In this document: positions 34,360-42,673 of the stretch, one piece after another
How the letters are laid out: every line of letters begins with the position of its first letter
Position numbering within the stretch: the first letter of the stretch is position 1
Source: Flavobacterium suaedae
Lineage (GTDB): Bacteria > Bacteroidota > Bacteroidia > Flavobacteriales > Flavobacteriaceae
Direction: 5' to 3'
DNA: 64,000 nucleotides
Assembly (NCBI RefSeq): GCF_014642915.1
Contig: NZ_BMJE01000006.1
Span: 124,001-188,000, forward strand
Translations under genes and position numbers: made by a program
Notes under the pieces: generated by a model
Databases searched by the model: none
What the model was told of the DNA's origin: nothing
The model's input: only the letters and a program-made list of their open reading frames with translations

Positions 34360-35343
34360 ATGTACTTTGAAATGGATTTTGATATAACATTTTTAACAAA
34401 CGGCATAGAGCATAAATTGCTAACACTTGCCGAATGTGAAATTGTTAGCAGTGTTGATAACCTTGCAGATACCGCTACTATAGTATTACCTGAAGCGGTA
34501 TTAAATGAGGTTGTTTTAAACGATGTACAAAGTAAAATCGGGCGCGGTTCTGAGGTGGTAATTAAGTTAGGGTATGATAATAATTTGGAAACTGAATTTA
34601 CAGGTTATGTAGATAACATTACCACGAATGACAGTACATTAAAAATAATTTGCATTGATGCGCTTTTTCTGTTTAGGGCAGCAGTACCAAATATTGAATT
34701 AAAACCAACCGGTATTAAAAGCATAGCGCAGTATGTAGTTAATAATATAGATAGCTCATTTACGGTTAACTGTGATTATGATATTAGCTACGAAAAATTT
34801 ACAATATATCAGGCAACCGGTTATGATGTACTTAAAAAAATACAGGAAGAAACCAAAGCCAATATTTTTTTTGATACGGCAAACAAAGTACTGCATATAC
34901 ACCCGCCTTATGTTGAAAAGGGTGGCGATGTAAAGTTTTCAATGCATCACAATATAGAGCAGTCCTCGCTTGAATATAAAAGGGCAATTGATAAGCGTGT
35001 TGAAGTAACAGTTGAAAGTACTGATTTAAACGGTAATGTAACAAGTATAACCACCGGAACAACAGGAGGCGATAAGGTTACTATTAAAGTGGGTCCTATG
35101 AGTAAAGCTGATATGCAAAAGGTAGCGGATGCAGCTTTAGTAAAAAATAGTTTCGACGGGTATGAAGGTACTTTTGACAGTTGGTTAATACCTGTTGTAC
35201 GACCTACTTATACAGCCGAAATAATAGACCTTGATTATGATTTTAAAAACGGTAAATATTATGTAGTTGCTGTAACTACTTCTTTTAATGATAGTGGTGG
35301 CAAGAGAACAACAACACTCGGTATAAAACTAAGCAATGGATAA
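34360..35343 (+). CDS. Baseplate hub protein (Mu gp44-like)
   Basis: A 327-residue protein with the hub pattern of P2 gpD/Mu gp44: repeated beta strands, TGYVDNITTND and an HPPYVEKGG segment. It forms the cylinder under the tube that holds the spike. It overlaps the next gene by eight bases. Confidence 0.7.
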   Translation: MYFEMDFDITFLTNGIEHKLLTLAECEIVSSVDNLADTATIVLPEAVLNEVVLNDVQSKIGRGSEVVIKLGYDNNLETEFTGYVDNITTNDSTLKIICIDALFLFRAAVPNIELKPTGIKSIAQYVVNNIDSSFTVNCDYDISYEKFTIYQATGYDVLKKIQEETKANIFFDTANKVLHIHPPYVEKGGDVKFSMHHNIEQSSLEYKRAIDKRVEVTVESTDLNGNVTSITTGTTGGDKVTIKVGPMSKADMQKVADAALVKNSFDGYEGTFDSWLIPVVRPTYTAEIIDLDYDFKNGKYYVVAVTTSFNDSGGKRTTTLGIKLSNG

Positions 35344-35839
35344 ACTGTCACAACTAAAAAAGCAATTACAACAAATAGTTGGGGCTAATCCTAACCTGCC
35401 TATAAGGGGTGTTGTTACAGCCGTAAACGGGCAAAGTTGCTCGGTTAAGTTGGCAGGAGGTTTAGTAATTACAGGCGTTAGGTTAAAAGCAACAATAGGT
35501 AACGGCGCAGATTATATGCTTATAACTCCCGCTATTAATACTAATGTGTTATTGCTTAGCGGAAACGGCACACTGGACGATTTGAGTGTAATAAAAGCCG
35601 ACAGCGTACAAAAGGCAGAATTTAGTATAAGCGGTCTAATAGTATTACTGGATGGCGACGATGGAAAGGTACAAATACAAAATAATGAGGCAAGCCTTAA
35701 AGATATTTTTTCAGATTTAACGGAGTTGCTTAGAGCTTTTAAAGTGTATACACCGATGGGACCATCAGGAACAGCATTACCTGATACCGCAACTGCTATT
35801 GATGAATTTGAAACAAAGTTTAATAACCTTTTAAAGTAG
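35336..35839 (+). CDS. Baseplate spike-like protein (Mu gp45-like)
   Basis: A 167-residue protein with an OB-like N-terminal domain (IRGVVTAVNGQSCSVKLAGG) and a beta-rich end, as in gpV/gp45 spikes that pierce the outer membrane. It starts inside the hub gene end. Confidence 0.65.
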   Translation: MDKLSQLKKQLQQIVGANPNLPIRGVVTAVNGQSCSVKLAGGLVITGVRLKATIGNGADYMLITPAINTNVLLLSGNGTLDDLSVIKADSVQKAEFSISGLIVLLDGDDGKVQIQNNEASLKDIFSDLTELLRAFKVYTPMGPSGTALPDTATAIDEFETKFNNLLK

Positions 35840-35845
35840 TTTTAA

Positions 35846-36055
35846 ATGGCATTAAATACAGAAGGTTATAAAGCCGAAATATTGGCTTTAATAACAGAAA
35901 TGCGGGAACGTACAGAGATAAGCGATGAAGAATATGCTGACCGATGGGCGCAAGCAACAGAGCAATATATTAAGAGCGCAACAATAAATTATTTAAGTGG
36001 TCTTATAGCTCCCACAGGGGCAGTAACAGGAACGTTTAACGGAACTATAGAGTAA
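35846..36055 (+). CDS. Small baseplate-region protein (69 aa)
   Basis: An N-terminal helix (EILALITEMRERTEISDEEYA) and a Gly/Thr-rich end (GAVTGTFNGTIE). Its stop overlaps the next ATG. Function unknown, probably structural. Confidence 0.5.
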   Translation: MALNTEGYKAEILALITEMRERTEISDEEYADRWAQATEQYIKSATINYLSGLIAPTGAVTGTFNGTIE

Positions 36056-36399
36056 TGGCAAAACAAACAGGTATACAGCTTACAGACGATGCAAATACAG
36101 GAACTGTTCTCGATTTAAAAGTACAACCTAAATATGATGCATCAGGTAAAATAATAAGCGGTCTTGTAATAGGTAATACACTTGAGCAAAATAAAGCACT
36201 TATACTTTTAATGAAGCCCGGCGATTTAAAAAGTAAACCCGATTTGGGTGTAGGTCTTGAAGATATGCTTTTAAGTGATAATTATTTGGAGTTTCGTCAC
36301 CGTATAAGAGAACATTTTGCAAAAGACGGGCTTACTGTTACCAGGCTGGATTTATATGAAAATAAACCTATAGTAATACAGGCAAATTATGACAGTTAA
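36055..36399 (+). CDS. Baseplate wedge protein (gp46/gp25-like)
   Basis: A 114-residue protein; the pattern KPGDLKSKPDLGVGLEDML and a final basic helix-strand match gp25/gpW wedge proteins (Mu gp46). Its position before the gp47-like gene is as expected. Confidence 0.68.
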   Translation: MAKQTGIQLTDDANTGTVLDLKVQPKYDASGKIISGLVIGNTLEQNKALILLMKPGDLKSKPDLGVGLEDMLLSDNYLEFRHRIREHFAKDGLTVTRLDLYENKPIVIQANYDS

Positions 36400-36673
36400 G
36401 CAAGGACAAAATTTTTTAGATATGGTATTGCTTGGCACAGGCAGCATTGAAAATGCCTTTGCAATGAGCCTGCTAAATAATAAAAGTATTACTGATGAGC
36501 TTGTTGTTGGCGAAACTATAGAACCAACACCGATAACTAACCCCGCTGTTGTAGCTATATGGGGTAAAAAATGGCAACCTGCATCAGCGTTGTCAAATGC
36601 AAATACAGCACTAATTATACCAGCAGCAGGTATTGGAGCTATGGCAATAGAGATTGATTTTATAGTAAGTTAA
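36389..36673 (+). CDS. LysM-like tail protein (tail protein X-type)
   Basis: A 94-residue protein with a LysM-like core (GQNFLDMVLLGTGSIENAF and LNNKSITDELVVGETI). Such proteins bind the spike or peptidoglycan in contractile tails. The beta-strand tail is unusual. Confidence 0.55.
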   Translation: MTVKQGQNFLDMVLLGTGSIENAFAMSLLNNKSITDELVVGETIEPTPITNPAVVAIWGKKWQPASALSNANTALIIPAAGIGAMAIEIDFIVS

Positions 36674-36674
36674 T

Positions 36675-37532
36675 ATGGCACGAACAATCACAGAAATAAA
36701 AAACACTATTACAACTGCGTTTATGGCTAATGAGACGATTGCCGGCTATTATGGTTTTGCTGTAGGTGCTTCGTTTACTGAAACTTTTTCGCTTGTTAGT
36801 TTTGAAAATATGCTATTTGATGTTATTGCTTATGCACACTACTTTCATGAGCAAATTTTTTCACAACATACTACAGAGATAAATGAAAAAATAAGAACCC
36901 AAAAAATAGGCAGGCTGCCTTGGTACAGGGAAATGGCTCTACTATTTCAGTATGGCTATAACCTCGTTCCTGACTATGACTACTATGATAATACAGGTCT
37001 TACAGTTGAACAAATAGAAACATCTAAAATAATAAAGTATGCAGCAGTTGCAGAGGCAGAACAAAGTAATACGGTTATCATAAAAATATCGGGCGAAAAC
37101 GCCCCTGTAACAGATGAACAACGAGAAGCCTTTGAAGACTATGTAAACGAGTGGAAAATAGCAGGAACGGATATACGTATTATTAATTATTTGCCGGATA
37201 GACTGTATTTAAACATACAAGTAAAACGCGATGCAGAAATATTAACAGCCGAAGGTATGAGTGTTGCAAATGGTAACTACCCTGTACAGGATGCTATAAA
37301 TGAATATTTGACCGAGTTACCATTTAACGGCGAATTGAAACTCTCTGCACTTATAGATAAGCTACAGGTAATAAATGGCGTAATTGATGCAACCGTGTTT
37401 AGTGCGCAAACTTCTTGGATAGACCCCGCAATCGATGATTATGGCACGCCTGTAGAAGTTACCGTAAGCACTATACCGGAGAGCGGTTATTTTGAAGTAG
37501 TAACCTTTGATGATATAGAATATGTGGTATAG
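36675..37532 (+). CDS. Baseplate J-like protein (Mu gp47-like)
   Basis: A 285-residue wedge protein; GRLPWYREMALLFQYGYNL and the later RLYLNIQVKRD and DAINEYLTELPFNG correspond to the baseplate J family. It overlaps the next gene by 11 bases. Confidence 0.7.
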   Translation: MARTITEIKNTITTAFMANETIAGYYGFAVGASFTETFSLVSFENMLFDVIAYAHYFHEQIFSQHTTEINEKIRTQKIGRLPWYREMALLFQYGYNLVPDYDYYDNTGLTVEQIETSKIIKYAAVAEAEQSNTVIIKISGENAPVTDEQREAFEDYVNEWKIAGTDIRIINYLPDRLYLNIQVKRDAEILTAEGMSVANGNYPVQDAINEYLTELPFNGELKLSALIDKLQVINGVIDATVFSAQTSWIDPAIDDYGTPVEVTVSTIPESGYFEVVTFDDIEYVV

Positions 37533-38007
37533 TGTAGATATGCCCCGCCTTGCGCTCATGCTATTGCCTTCTGCCTTTAGAAAGCCATTTTTGGCAGCAA
37601 TGGCACAAATAAACATTAAGCCAACCGAAGCATTACACTACAATTGGAAACTATGGCGAAATGAAAATATATACAAACTGGAACACACGGGGCAGGTGTG
37701 TTATTTACGCAAAGCCCTTAACGATAAATACGACCAGTCATTAAGGCGAATATATATAGGCAGCGGAACACTTTATAACACACCATACCTGCACACCGAA
37801 GCAGAAGCACAAAACAAATATGGCAGTACTGAAAGCGAACCGGGTACAATATGGCTAAGAACAGAAGCCGAAACAGCCGAAACGGGCGTTGACTTTATTG
37901 TATGGGTACCGCCCGATGTTTACAATACAGAACTGGCAGGCTTAGAGGCAACAACTGATTTTTATAAAGCAGCCGGAAGGCGTTACAAAATAATGATTAT
38001 ACCATAG
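37522..38007 (+). CDS. Tail protein of gp48 position (161 aa)
   Basis: After the gp47-like gene and before the collar fibre gene, this is where Mu gp48 or P2 gpI stands. A 161-residue protein with RLALMLLPSAFRKPFL at the start; no strong family match by eye. Confidence 0.5.
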   Translation: MWYSVDMPRLALMLLPSAFRKPFLAAMAQINIKPTEALHYNWKLWRNENIYKLEHTGQVCYLRKALNDKYDQSLRRIYIGSGTLYNTPYLHTEAEAQNKYGSTESEPGTIWLRTEAETAETGVDFIVWVPPDVYNTELAGLEATTDFYKAAGRRYKIMIIP

Positions 38008-38010
38008 AAA

Positions 38011-38859
38011 ATGAATACAACCGATTTTATACAAACGGGCGGTTTTCCGCTAAAACTGGAACGCTTAAACGAACTACAGCAGGACTACCAAATATTACAA
38101 GTGTTTGGCGAGCTTGCAGGCAATTACACCATATTAAAAGGCTGTGAACAGGTAGGCAACATAATAAAGGAAGGTTACCTGTACATAAATGGCGAGGTTG
38201 TTAAGTTTAATCAGTCATATTTGCCTGTTGCACCTGCTACGCCTGCAATAGTAATAACCGAAACGGAAATCTCTCGCGAGTTTGAAAACGGCGAACTTAA
38301 AGCAATAAGAAAATTGCGTACTGCCACTTTTGGCACATCGGTAAACAGTATTTTATGGTCGGCATTTAAACGTGTAACGGCAATAAAAGATTTACAAAGT
38401 CGCATTTTACCGCCCGGTACCAACCCGCAATTATTTTCAGGTAGTATAAATGCAATACCTACAGGTTGGCAACTATGTGACGGCACCAACGGAACGCCAG
38501 ACCTTACCGGGCGTTTTATAGTAGGTTACGACCCAAACGACACGGATTATAACACTATTGGTAACACAGGCGGAGCAAAAACAGTATCGCTAACCGCAGC
38601 ACAGAACGGACAGCATACCCACACGGCAACGGCTAATAGTTCCGGAGCGCACACGCATGGGATAGATTTAAATATTAACAGCGCGGGCGATGGCATACCC
38701 GCTTTAGAGCGTGGTAACTCAGTACAAAATCAAAATTATACTACTAAACAGGCAGGAGAACACTCGCACTCTATAACTGTACAACCTTCAGGTGAAGGTG
38801 CACCCCACGAGAACCGCCCGCCTTACTATACATTAGCTTATATAATATATACAGGATAA
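38011..38859 (+). CDS. Tail fibre protein with tail-collar domain
   Basis: A 282-residue protein. The C-terminal half is a phage tail-collar domain: GWQLCDGTNGTPDLTGRFIVG, then repeated HTH and HSH pairs (GQHTHT, GAHTHG, GEHSHS) that bind metal ions in trimeric fibres, and the end NRPPYYTLAYIIY. It is probably the receptor-facing fibre. Confidence 0.82.
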   Translation: MNTTDFIQTGGFPLKLERLNELQQDYQILQVFGELAGNYTILKGCEQVGNIIKEGYLYINGEVVKFNQSYLPVAPATPAIVITETEISREFENGELKAIRKLRTATFGTSVNSILWSAFKRVTAIKDLQSRILPPGTNPQLFSGSINAIPTGWQLCDGTNGTPDLTGRFIVGYDPNDTDYNTIGNTGGAKTVSLTAAQNGQHTHTATANSSGAHTHGIDLNINSAGDGIPALERGNSVQNQNYTTKQAGEHSHSITVQPSGEGAPHENRPPYYTLAYIIYTG

Positions 38860-38860
38860 T

Positions 38861-39463
38861 ATGGCAACACTATCAGAAATAAAAAACTGGTTTAAAACAG
38901 GCTTAAAACCCACACAGGCGCAATTTTGGGCAACTTGGGACAGCTTTTTTCATAAAGACGACGTAATACCGCAAAGCAGCATTCAAGACCTTGATAGTAC
39001 ACTTGCAGCAAAAGCAGAAAAAAGCCAAACAGATGGGCATGCTGCCGACTTAGATGCGCACAACCTTAACGCCCGCCTTTCAGGTAAAGCAGATGCGGTA
39101 CACACACATGAAATTGCCGATGTAAACGGCTTGCAGGACGCGCTTGATGCGCCGAGTTTTGACAATACTAAAATACCATTACCTGCTCAGCTTCCCGCAA
39201 GTGAAGAAGTTGTTAAACTTGACCAAAACGGTAACTCTACCACTATACCAACGTATGAATTTTTTAAAGTAGACCCAACGAATACAGAATATGCCACTAT
39301 TGATGAGTTAGTTAATATTGGAGGGCATAGCATAGCAAACGGCATTATAAAAGGCGTGCAGATTATGTGCCCAAATATTAATCCACCTAGAATATACGTG
39401 AGATATGGCGATAATGAAACCGATTGGCAAGTGATTAATTTAACTATAATACCTGTTTCGTAA
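38861..39463 (+). CDS. Tail fibre or fibre-associated protein (200 aa)
   Basis: Starts LSEIKNWFKTGLKPTQAQF, a motif commonly seen at the start of Bacteroidetes fibre proteins, followed by a helical segment of alternating Ala/Asp/His and a short beta end. Overlaps the next gene by one base. Confidence 0.65.
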   Translation: MATLSEIKNWFKTGLKPTQAQFWATWDSFFHKDDVIPQSSIQDLDSTLAAKAEKSQTDGHAADLDAHNLNARLSGKADAVHTHEIADVNGLQDALDAPSFDNTKIPLPAQLPASEEVVKLDQNGNSTTIPTYEFFKVDPTNTEYATIDELVNIGGHSIANGIIKGVQIMCPNINPPRIYVRYGDNETDWQVINLTIIPVS

Positions 39464-41082
39464 TGATAGCAAAAACAGCCGATAAAATAAATACGATTGG
39501 AGGCTTCATACCTATTATAACACCCGATGGCGAAATCATTTTAAAGTTCCGTACGCATGGAACCTGTTTCCCTGCACGTGCGGATGGCTACACCACCCGT
39601 CCATCGTATTTTCAAGTGCTTTCATACCCCACTGTAGATAACAAAGTATATATTGATTACAGTGATGGCACAGGCGAACACGAATATACATTTAAGCCAA
39701 ATAACGATTTCAGGGGTATTTCTTTTCGATGTAATAGTACATCAGACCCGACCCAAGTTGCTGTTAATACAGGTGTGTACGGAGTAAAACCAAATGATGG
39801 TTTTGGCGGAGGCGAATTTGGTTTACACTTTTACCAAGACTTAGCCAATGCAGAAAAAATAAACACGGTGGACCATGCTTATACACAGGAGCGCGATGTA
39901 TATATACGCTTTGAAAACACAGCACAAATACAAAGTGTAATATTTTACAATATAGTATTACTGGGTACATTTCCATCATTGGCAAAGCTCCGTAACTTAA
40001 CCGAACAAATGTTGATTTTAATGCCTGGTATAACTGCTTTCGAAAATCAGGCTTTAAGCACACTGTTACAGCGTATTTCATTAGCCGATTTAGGTATATC
40101 ATCAAACACGTTGCCATTATGGATAAAGAACAGCCCCGTTAAAGATTTGAATATTGACAGCTATTTAGTTACCAATACCGCGCAAGAGTTTGAAACCGAA
40201 GTTATAGAACCCTTAAAAGATACCCTTGAAATTTTAAGCATGGATGGCGTACCTATGAACTATGCCCTTCCTGAAAGTTTCTCGGAAATGACTAAATTAA
40301 AAAGTTTCTCATTAGAGCGTGATTATGCTGCTGAAAACTTCGCGTTCCCGGCAGACCTGTCAACACTTACAGAATTTAAAATACTTAGCCTTAGTGAAAG
40401 GATAAAACTTCCGTTAGCACAGGTTAAAAGGTTTATACATGAAGTGCCGACAACAGGTAAAAATATAAATATCCGCACATTTGGCGCAACACCTACAAGT
40501 AAAGATTTTGTTCTTGATGCTGATGACTATTCCGTTGAAGAACTTAACGCTTCTTACGGTAGGTGGAATAATGGTATACCGCCAACGTGTGTAGGACAAA
40601 TGAAAGCATTAAAAAGAGTTACTATATATGGGAGTTATAACTATACAGTAGCTACCAGTTACAACCTAACCGGTTGGGGCGACTTTTCAGGAGCTACAGC
40701 ACTTGAAAGCATATATTTTGACTGGCAACAGAAAATGAACCTTAATTTCCCGGCTTGGCTCACTAACCTGCCAAACTTTAAAACATTTAGCTGTACCGCA
40801 TCATTTGAAACACAGCAGGCGTTTGATGACTTTGTTGATAGTGTTTACAGCTTCGTTACGGCTAATGCTTCACTTGCAGCAGGGAATACACCCTTTAGGT
40901 ATATGAATATAATTGCTTACGACAGCAGCCGAGCAGTTAACAGTTGGACACCTAGCGGAGTGTATCAAGAACCTGCGGGCTACGCGCAGAACAGTAGCAA
41001 CGGAACCCCGACCACACCAATGGAAAAAATGTATTGTTTAATTAATAATTATAATCACTCATGGAATGTCAAACCTACATGA
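39463..41082 (+). CDS. Large tail-tip/receptor-binding protein with LRR-like repeats
   Basis: A 539-residue protein. An N-terminal PKD-like segment (DYSDGTGEHEYTF) precedes a long series of leucine-spaced units (LEILSMDG, LKSFSLERDY, FKILSLSE, LKRVTIYG, LESIYFDW) that looks like irregular leucine-rich repeats. It lies at the end of the tail cluster after fibre genes, so a host receptor or glycan contact is plausible. Its end overlaps the next gene. Confidence 0.6.
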   Translation: MIAKTADKINTIGGFIPIITPDGEIILKFRTHGTCFPARADGYTTRPSYFQVLSYPTVDNKVYIDYSDGTGEHEYTFKPNNDFRGISFRCNSTSDPTQVAVNTGVYGVKPNDGFGGGEFGLHFYQDLANAEKINTVDHAYTQERDVYIRFENTAQIQSVIFYNIVLLGTFPSLAKLRNLTEQMLILMPGITAFENQALSTLLQRISLADLGISSNTLPLWIKNSPVKDLNIDSYLVTNTAQEFETEVIEPLKDTLEILSMDGVPMNYALPESFSEMTKLKSFSLERDYAAENFAFPADLSTLTEFKILSLSERIKLPLAQVKRFIHEVPTTGKNINIRTFGATPTSKDFVLDADDYSVEELNASYGRWNNGIPPTCVGQMKALKRVTIYGSYNYTVATSYNLTGWGDFSGATALESIYFDWQQKMNLNFPAWLTNLPNFKTFSCTASFETQQAFDDFVDSVYSFVTANASLAAGNTPFRYMNIIAYDSSRAVNSWTPSGVYQEPAGYAQNSSNGTPTTPMEKMYCLINNYNHSWNVKPT

Positions 41083-41258
41083 TTACCCACTACCAAAATG
41101 AAATAATCTCGGTAGTGCCTTACAATGGCGGTACCATTTATGGTAACCCCGACAATTACAAATTAAAGACCAAGTGTGAAGCACTTGACTACTTTGCAGG
41201 CTTCGATAATTACGATAAGATTGAAGCACTGCCGGACGACCAAAACTGTCCTTGCTAA
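41061..41258 (+). CDS. Small phage protein after fibre genes (65 aa)
   Basis: A 65-residue protein overlapping the fibre gene by 22 bases in another frame. Ends in CPC. No family recognised. Confidence 0.45.
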   Translation: MECQTYMITHYQNEIISVVPYNGGTIYGNPDNYKLKTKCEALDYFAGFDNYDKIEALPDDQNCPC

Positions 41259-41261
41259 AAA

Positions 41262-41288
41262 GTTGGGGGATTTAAAAAGTCCCCCGAC
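41262..41288 (+). terminator. 9-bp hairpin after tail genes, terminator-like
   Basis: GTTGGGGGA (41262-41270) with TCCCCCGAC (41280-41288), one G-T pair, 9-base loop. There is no long T run, so it may be a weak terminator or a message-stabilising hairpin. Confidence 0.45.
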
Positions 41289-41301
41289 AAATTAAAAAAC
41301 T

Positions 41302-41394
41302 TCTCACGGTAATTTTAATTTAGCAACAAAGCCACAGTCGGAGGACAAAAGTCTTCTGGTTGTGGCTTTGTTATGTCTAATAATTACCGTGAGA
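41302..41394. ncRNA. Long three-part hairpin, candidate structured RNA
   Basis: Three nested perfect or nearly perfect stems: 41302-41314 with 41382-41394 (13 bp), 41325-41336 with 41361-41372 (12 bp) and 41341-41346 with 41351-41356 (6 bp around AAAA, one G-T pair). Only small internal bulges interrupt it. It stands between the last tail gene and the methyltransferase. It may be an RNA, a very large terminator, or a recombination site. Confidence 0.55.
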
Positions 41395-41430
41395 GGTGCA
41401 AATATAATCAATCATCAATCAATAAACGAA

Positions 41431-42250
41431 ATGAATAAAAAAGTGTTTACAAGTGCTCCTTTGCCATTTATGGGGCAAAAAAGAAGATTTATTAAAGAAT
41501 TTAAAAGCATATTAGAAACATACCCAAAATGGTATATATGTTGACCTGTTCGGCGGTAGTGGCTTGCTTTCGCATACTGTAAAAGCCAAATACCCTGATG
41601 CTACAGTTGTTTATAACGATTATGATAATTATAGTGAACGTCTTGCAAATGTTTCTAAGACAAACAAACTGTTAAACGATTTACGTGCTATTGTAGGAAG
41701 TTTTAAACGAGAAGCAAGGCTAACACCCGATTTAAGGGTAAAAGTTTTAGAGAGAGTAAAAAAAGACGATGATAGCGGTTATGTTGACTACATAACACTA
41801 TCTAGTTCTTTAATGTTCAGTATGAAGTACGTGCTGAACTATGAACAACTGGAAAAAGAGGCACTCTACAACAACGTTAAAAAGAATGATTACGTTGTTA
41901 AAGGCTATCTTGACGGCTTAGAAGTGGTAAGAGCAGATTATAAAGAACTATTTGCTCAGTATAAAGACTGCGATAATGTAGTATTCTTGGTTGACCCTCC
42001 GTACCTATCAACAGAGGCAGGAACGTATAAGAATTACTGGAAATTGGGCGACTATCTCGATGTGCTTAACGTTTTAAAATGTAATAATTACTTCTATTTC
42101 ACATCAAATAAATCGCATATACTGGAACTATGTGAATGGGTAGAAACCAATACAGGTGGTGTAAATCCTTTTAACGGTGCTACTATGAGTACAACAGCGA
42201 ACCAAATGAGCTACACAGCTAGTTACACGGATATAATGTTGTATAAATAA
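41431..42250 (+). pseudogene. Dam-like N6-adenine methyltransferase, frameshifted
   Basis: Two frames together make one D12-class DNA adenine methyltransferase of about 272 residues. The first frame (from ATG 41431) has PLPFMGQKRRF; the second has the SAM site VDLFGGSG and the catalytic VDPPYL, then FTSNKSH. The break lies at 41526-41529, where AAAA in place of AAA would add one base and cause the shift. It could be a true mutation, phase variation in the A run, or an assembly error. Mu also carries a DNA-modification gene (mom) at its right end, where this gene stands. Confidence 0.78.
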
Positions 42251-42253
42251 ATA

Positions 42254-42279
42254 AAAAGCCCCTTAGTAGGGGCTTTTTT
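42254..42279 (+). terminator. Terminator after methyltransferase gene
   Basis: AAAAGCCCC and GGGGCTTTT form a 9-bp stem around TTAGTA, with a T run at the end. Four bases follow the methyltransferase stop, so it closes the late operon. Confidence 0.85.
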
Positions 42280-42382
42280 GATAATACGTGTCGCGGTGCA
42301 TAGCGTTATCCTTAACGGCGTGTTGATGTCCATACGGTATTATTCTATAGCAAATATAGTGTTTAAATAATTTATATATTTG

Positions 42383-42528
42383 CATATACTTATCCCATAA
42401 GGGTGCGCTGTAGGTTGAAAAGGAAAAGAAGGCGTTAAAAAGTATTGCTCTTTGCCACCTGAATACTTAAGGAACAATACATAAGTATAACAGTATATAG
42501 TAAAACCGCCACAGTGGCGGTTTTTTTA
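42383..42528 (+). ncRNA. Candidate small RNA near prophage right end
   Basis: A TATATTTG box (42375-42382) precedes about 140 bases without an ORF. They contain a GTATTG/CAATAC pairing and end in a perfect intrinsic terminator (AACCGCC, ACAGT, GGCGGTT, T7). The -33 box is poor, so the promoter is uncertain. Confidence 0.4.
42504..42527 (+). terminator. Terminator at prophage right end
   Basis: AACCGCC (42504-42510) with GGCGGTT (42516-42522), loop ACAGT, then a T run. It is the last strong transcription stop before the host DNA. Confidence 0.82.
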
Positions 42529-42538
42529 TGTTTTAAAT

Positions 42539-42552
42539 ACAGTTTAAACGCT
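42539..42552. repeat. 14-bp word shared by both prophage ends (right copy)
   Basis: ACAGTTTAAACGCT, identical and in the same orientation as 6543-6556. It also overlaps the expected -33 position of the TATATTTG box at 42566. Confidence 0.6.
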
Positions 42553-42582
42553 GATTAAATTTAGTTATATTTGTGTGAAAAA

Positions 42583-42621
42583 AGTGAAATTTGGTTTTTA
42601 ATTTAGTGAAATTTCGATTTT
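42583..42621. repeat. Two AGTGAAATTT repeats at prophage right end
   Basis: AGTGAAATTTGGTTTT at 42583 and AGTGAAATTTCGATTT at 42605, spaced 22 bases, close to two helical turns. This looks like paired transposase-binding sites near an end of a transposable phage. Confidence 0.5.
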
Positions 42622-42673
42622 GCGATTATAAATTCCAAACACGCACTATCATCCCTTAAACCGACTTTCTATA

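Larger units (their letters stand above)
6210..42630 (+). mobile_element. Mu-like transposable prophage (ends approximate)
   Basis: The gene content and order follow phage Mu: repressor, Ner-position protein, A transposase, B ATPase, GemA-like and DUF3164 early genes, then terminase, portal (gp29), MuF (gp30), gpG, protease/scaffold, capsid, sheath, tube, frameshifted chaperone, tape measure, gp43-gp48-type baseplate genes and fibres. No integrase of the tyrosine type is present, as expected for a transposing phage. The ends are placed by flanking host genes and by similar inward sequences (CGCAAAA at 6213-6219 and, on the other strand, near 42618-42624). The 5-bp target duplication could not be identified. 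Most genes are intact; the methyltransferase is frameshifted. Confidence 0.9.
42280..42673. other. Prophage right end, no protein gene
   Basis: No protein gene seen. It holds two TATATTTG boxes (42375-42382 and 42566-42573), a possible small RNA ending in a terminator at 42504-42527, a 14-bp word shared with the left end (42539-42552), and two repeats spaced 22 bases apart (42583 and 42605). The last 40 bases before 42674 are probably host DNA. Confidence 0.5.

Noticed and set aside
38000..42300. Search for a Mu-like invertible segment with invertase or a diversity-generating retroelement
   Set aside because: No serine recombinase or reverse transcriptase gene is present in the fibre region.
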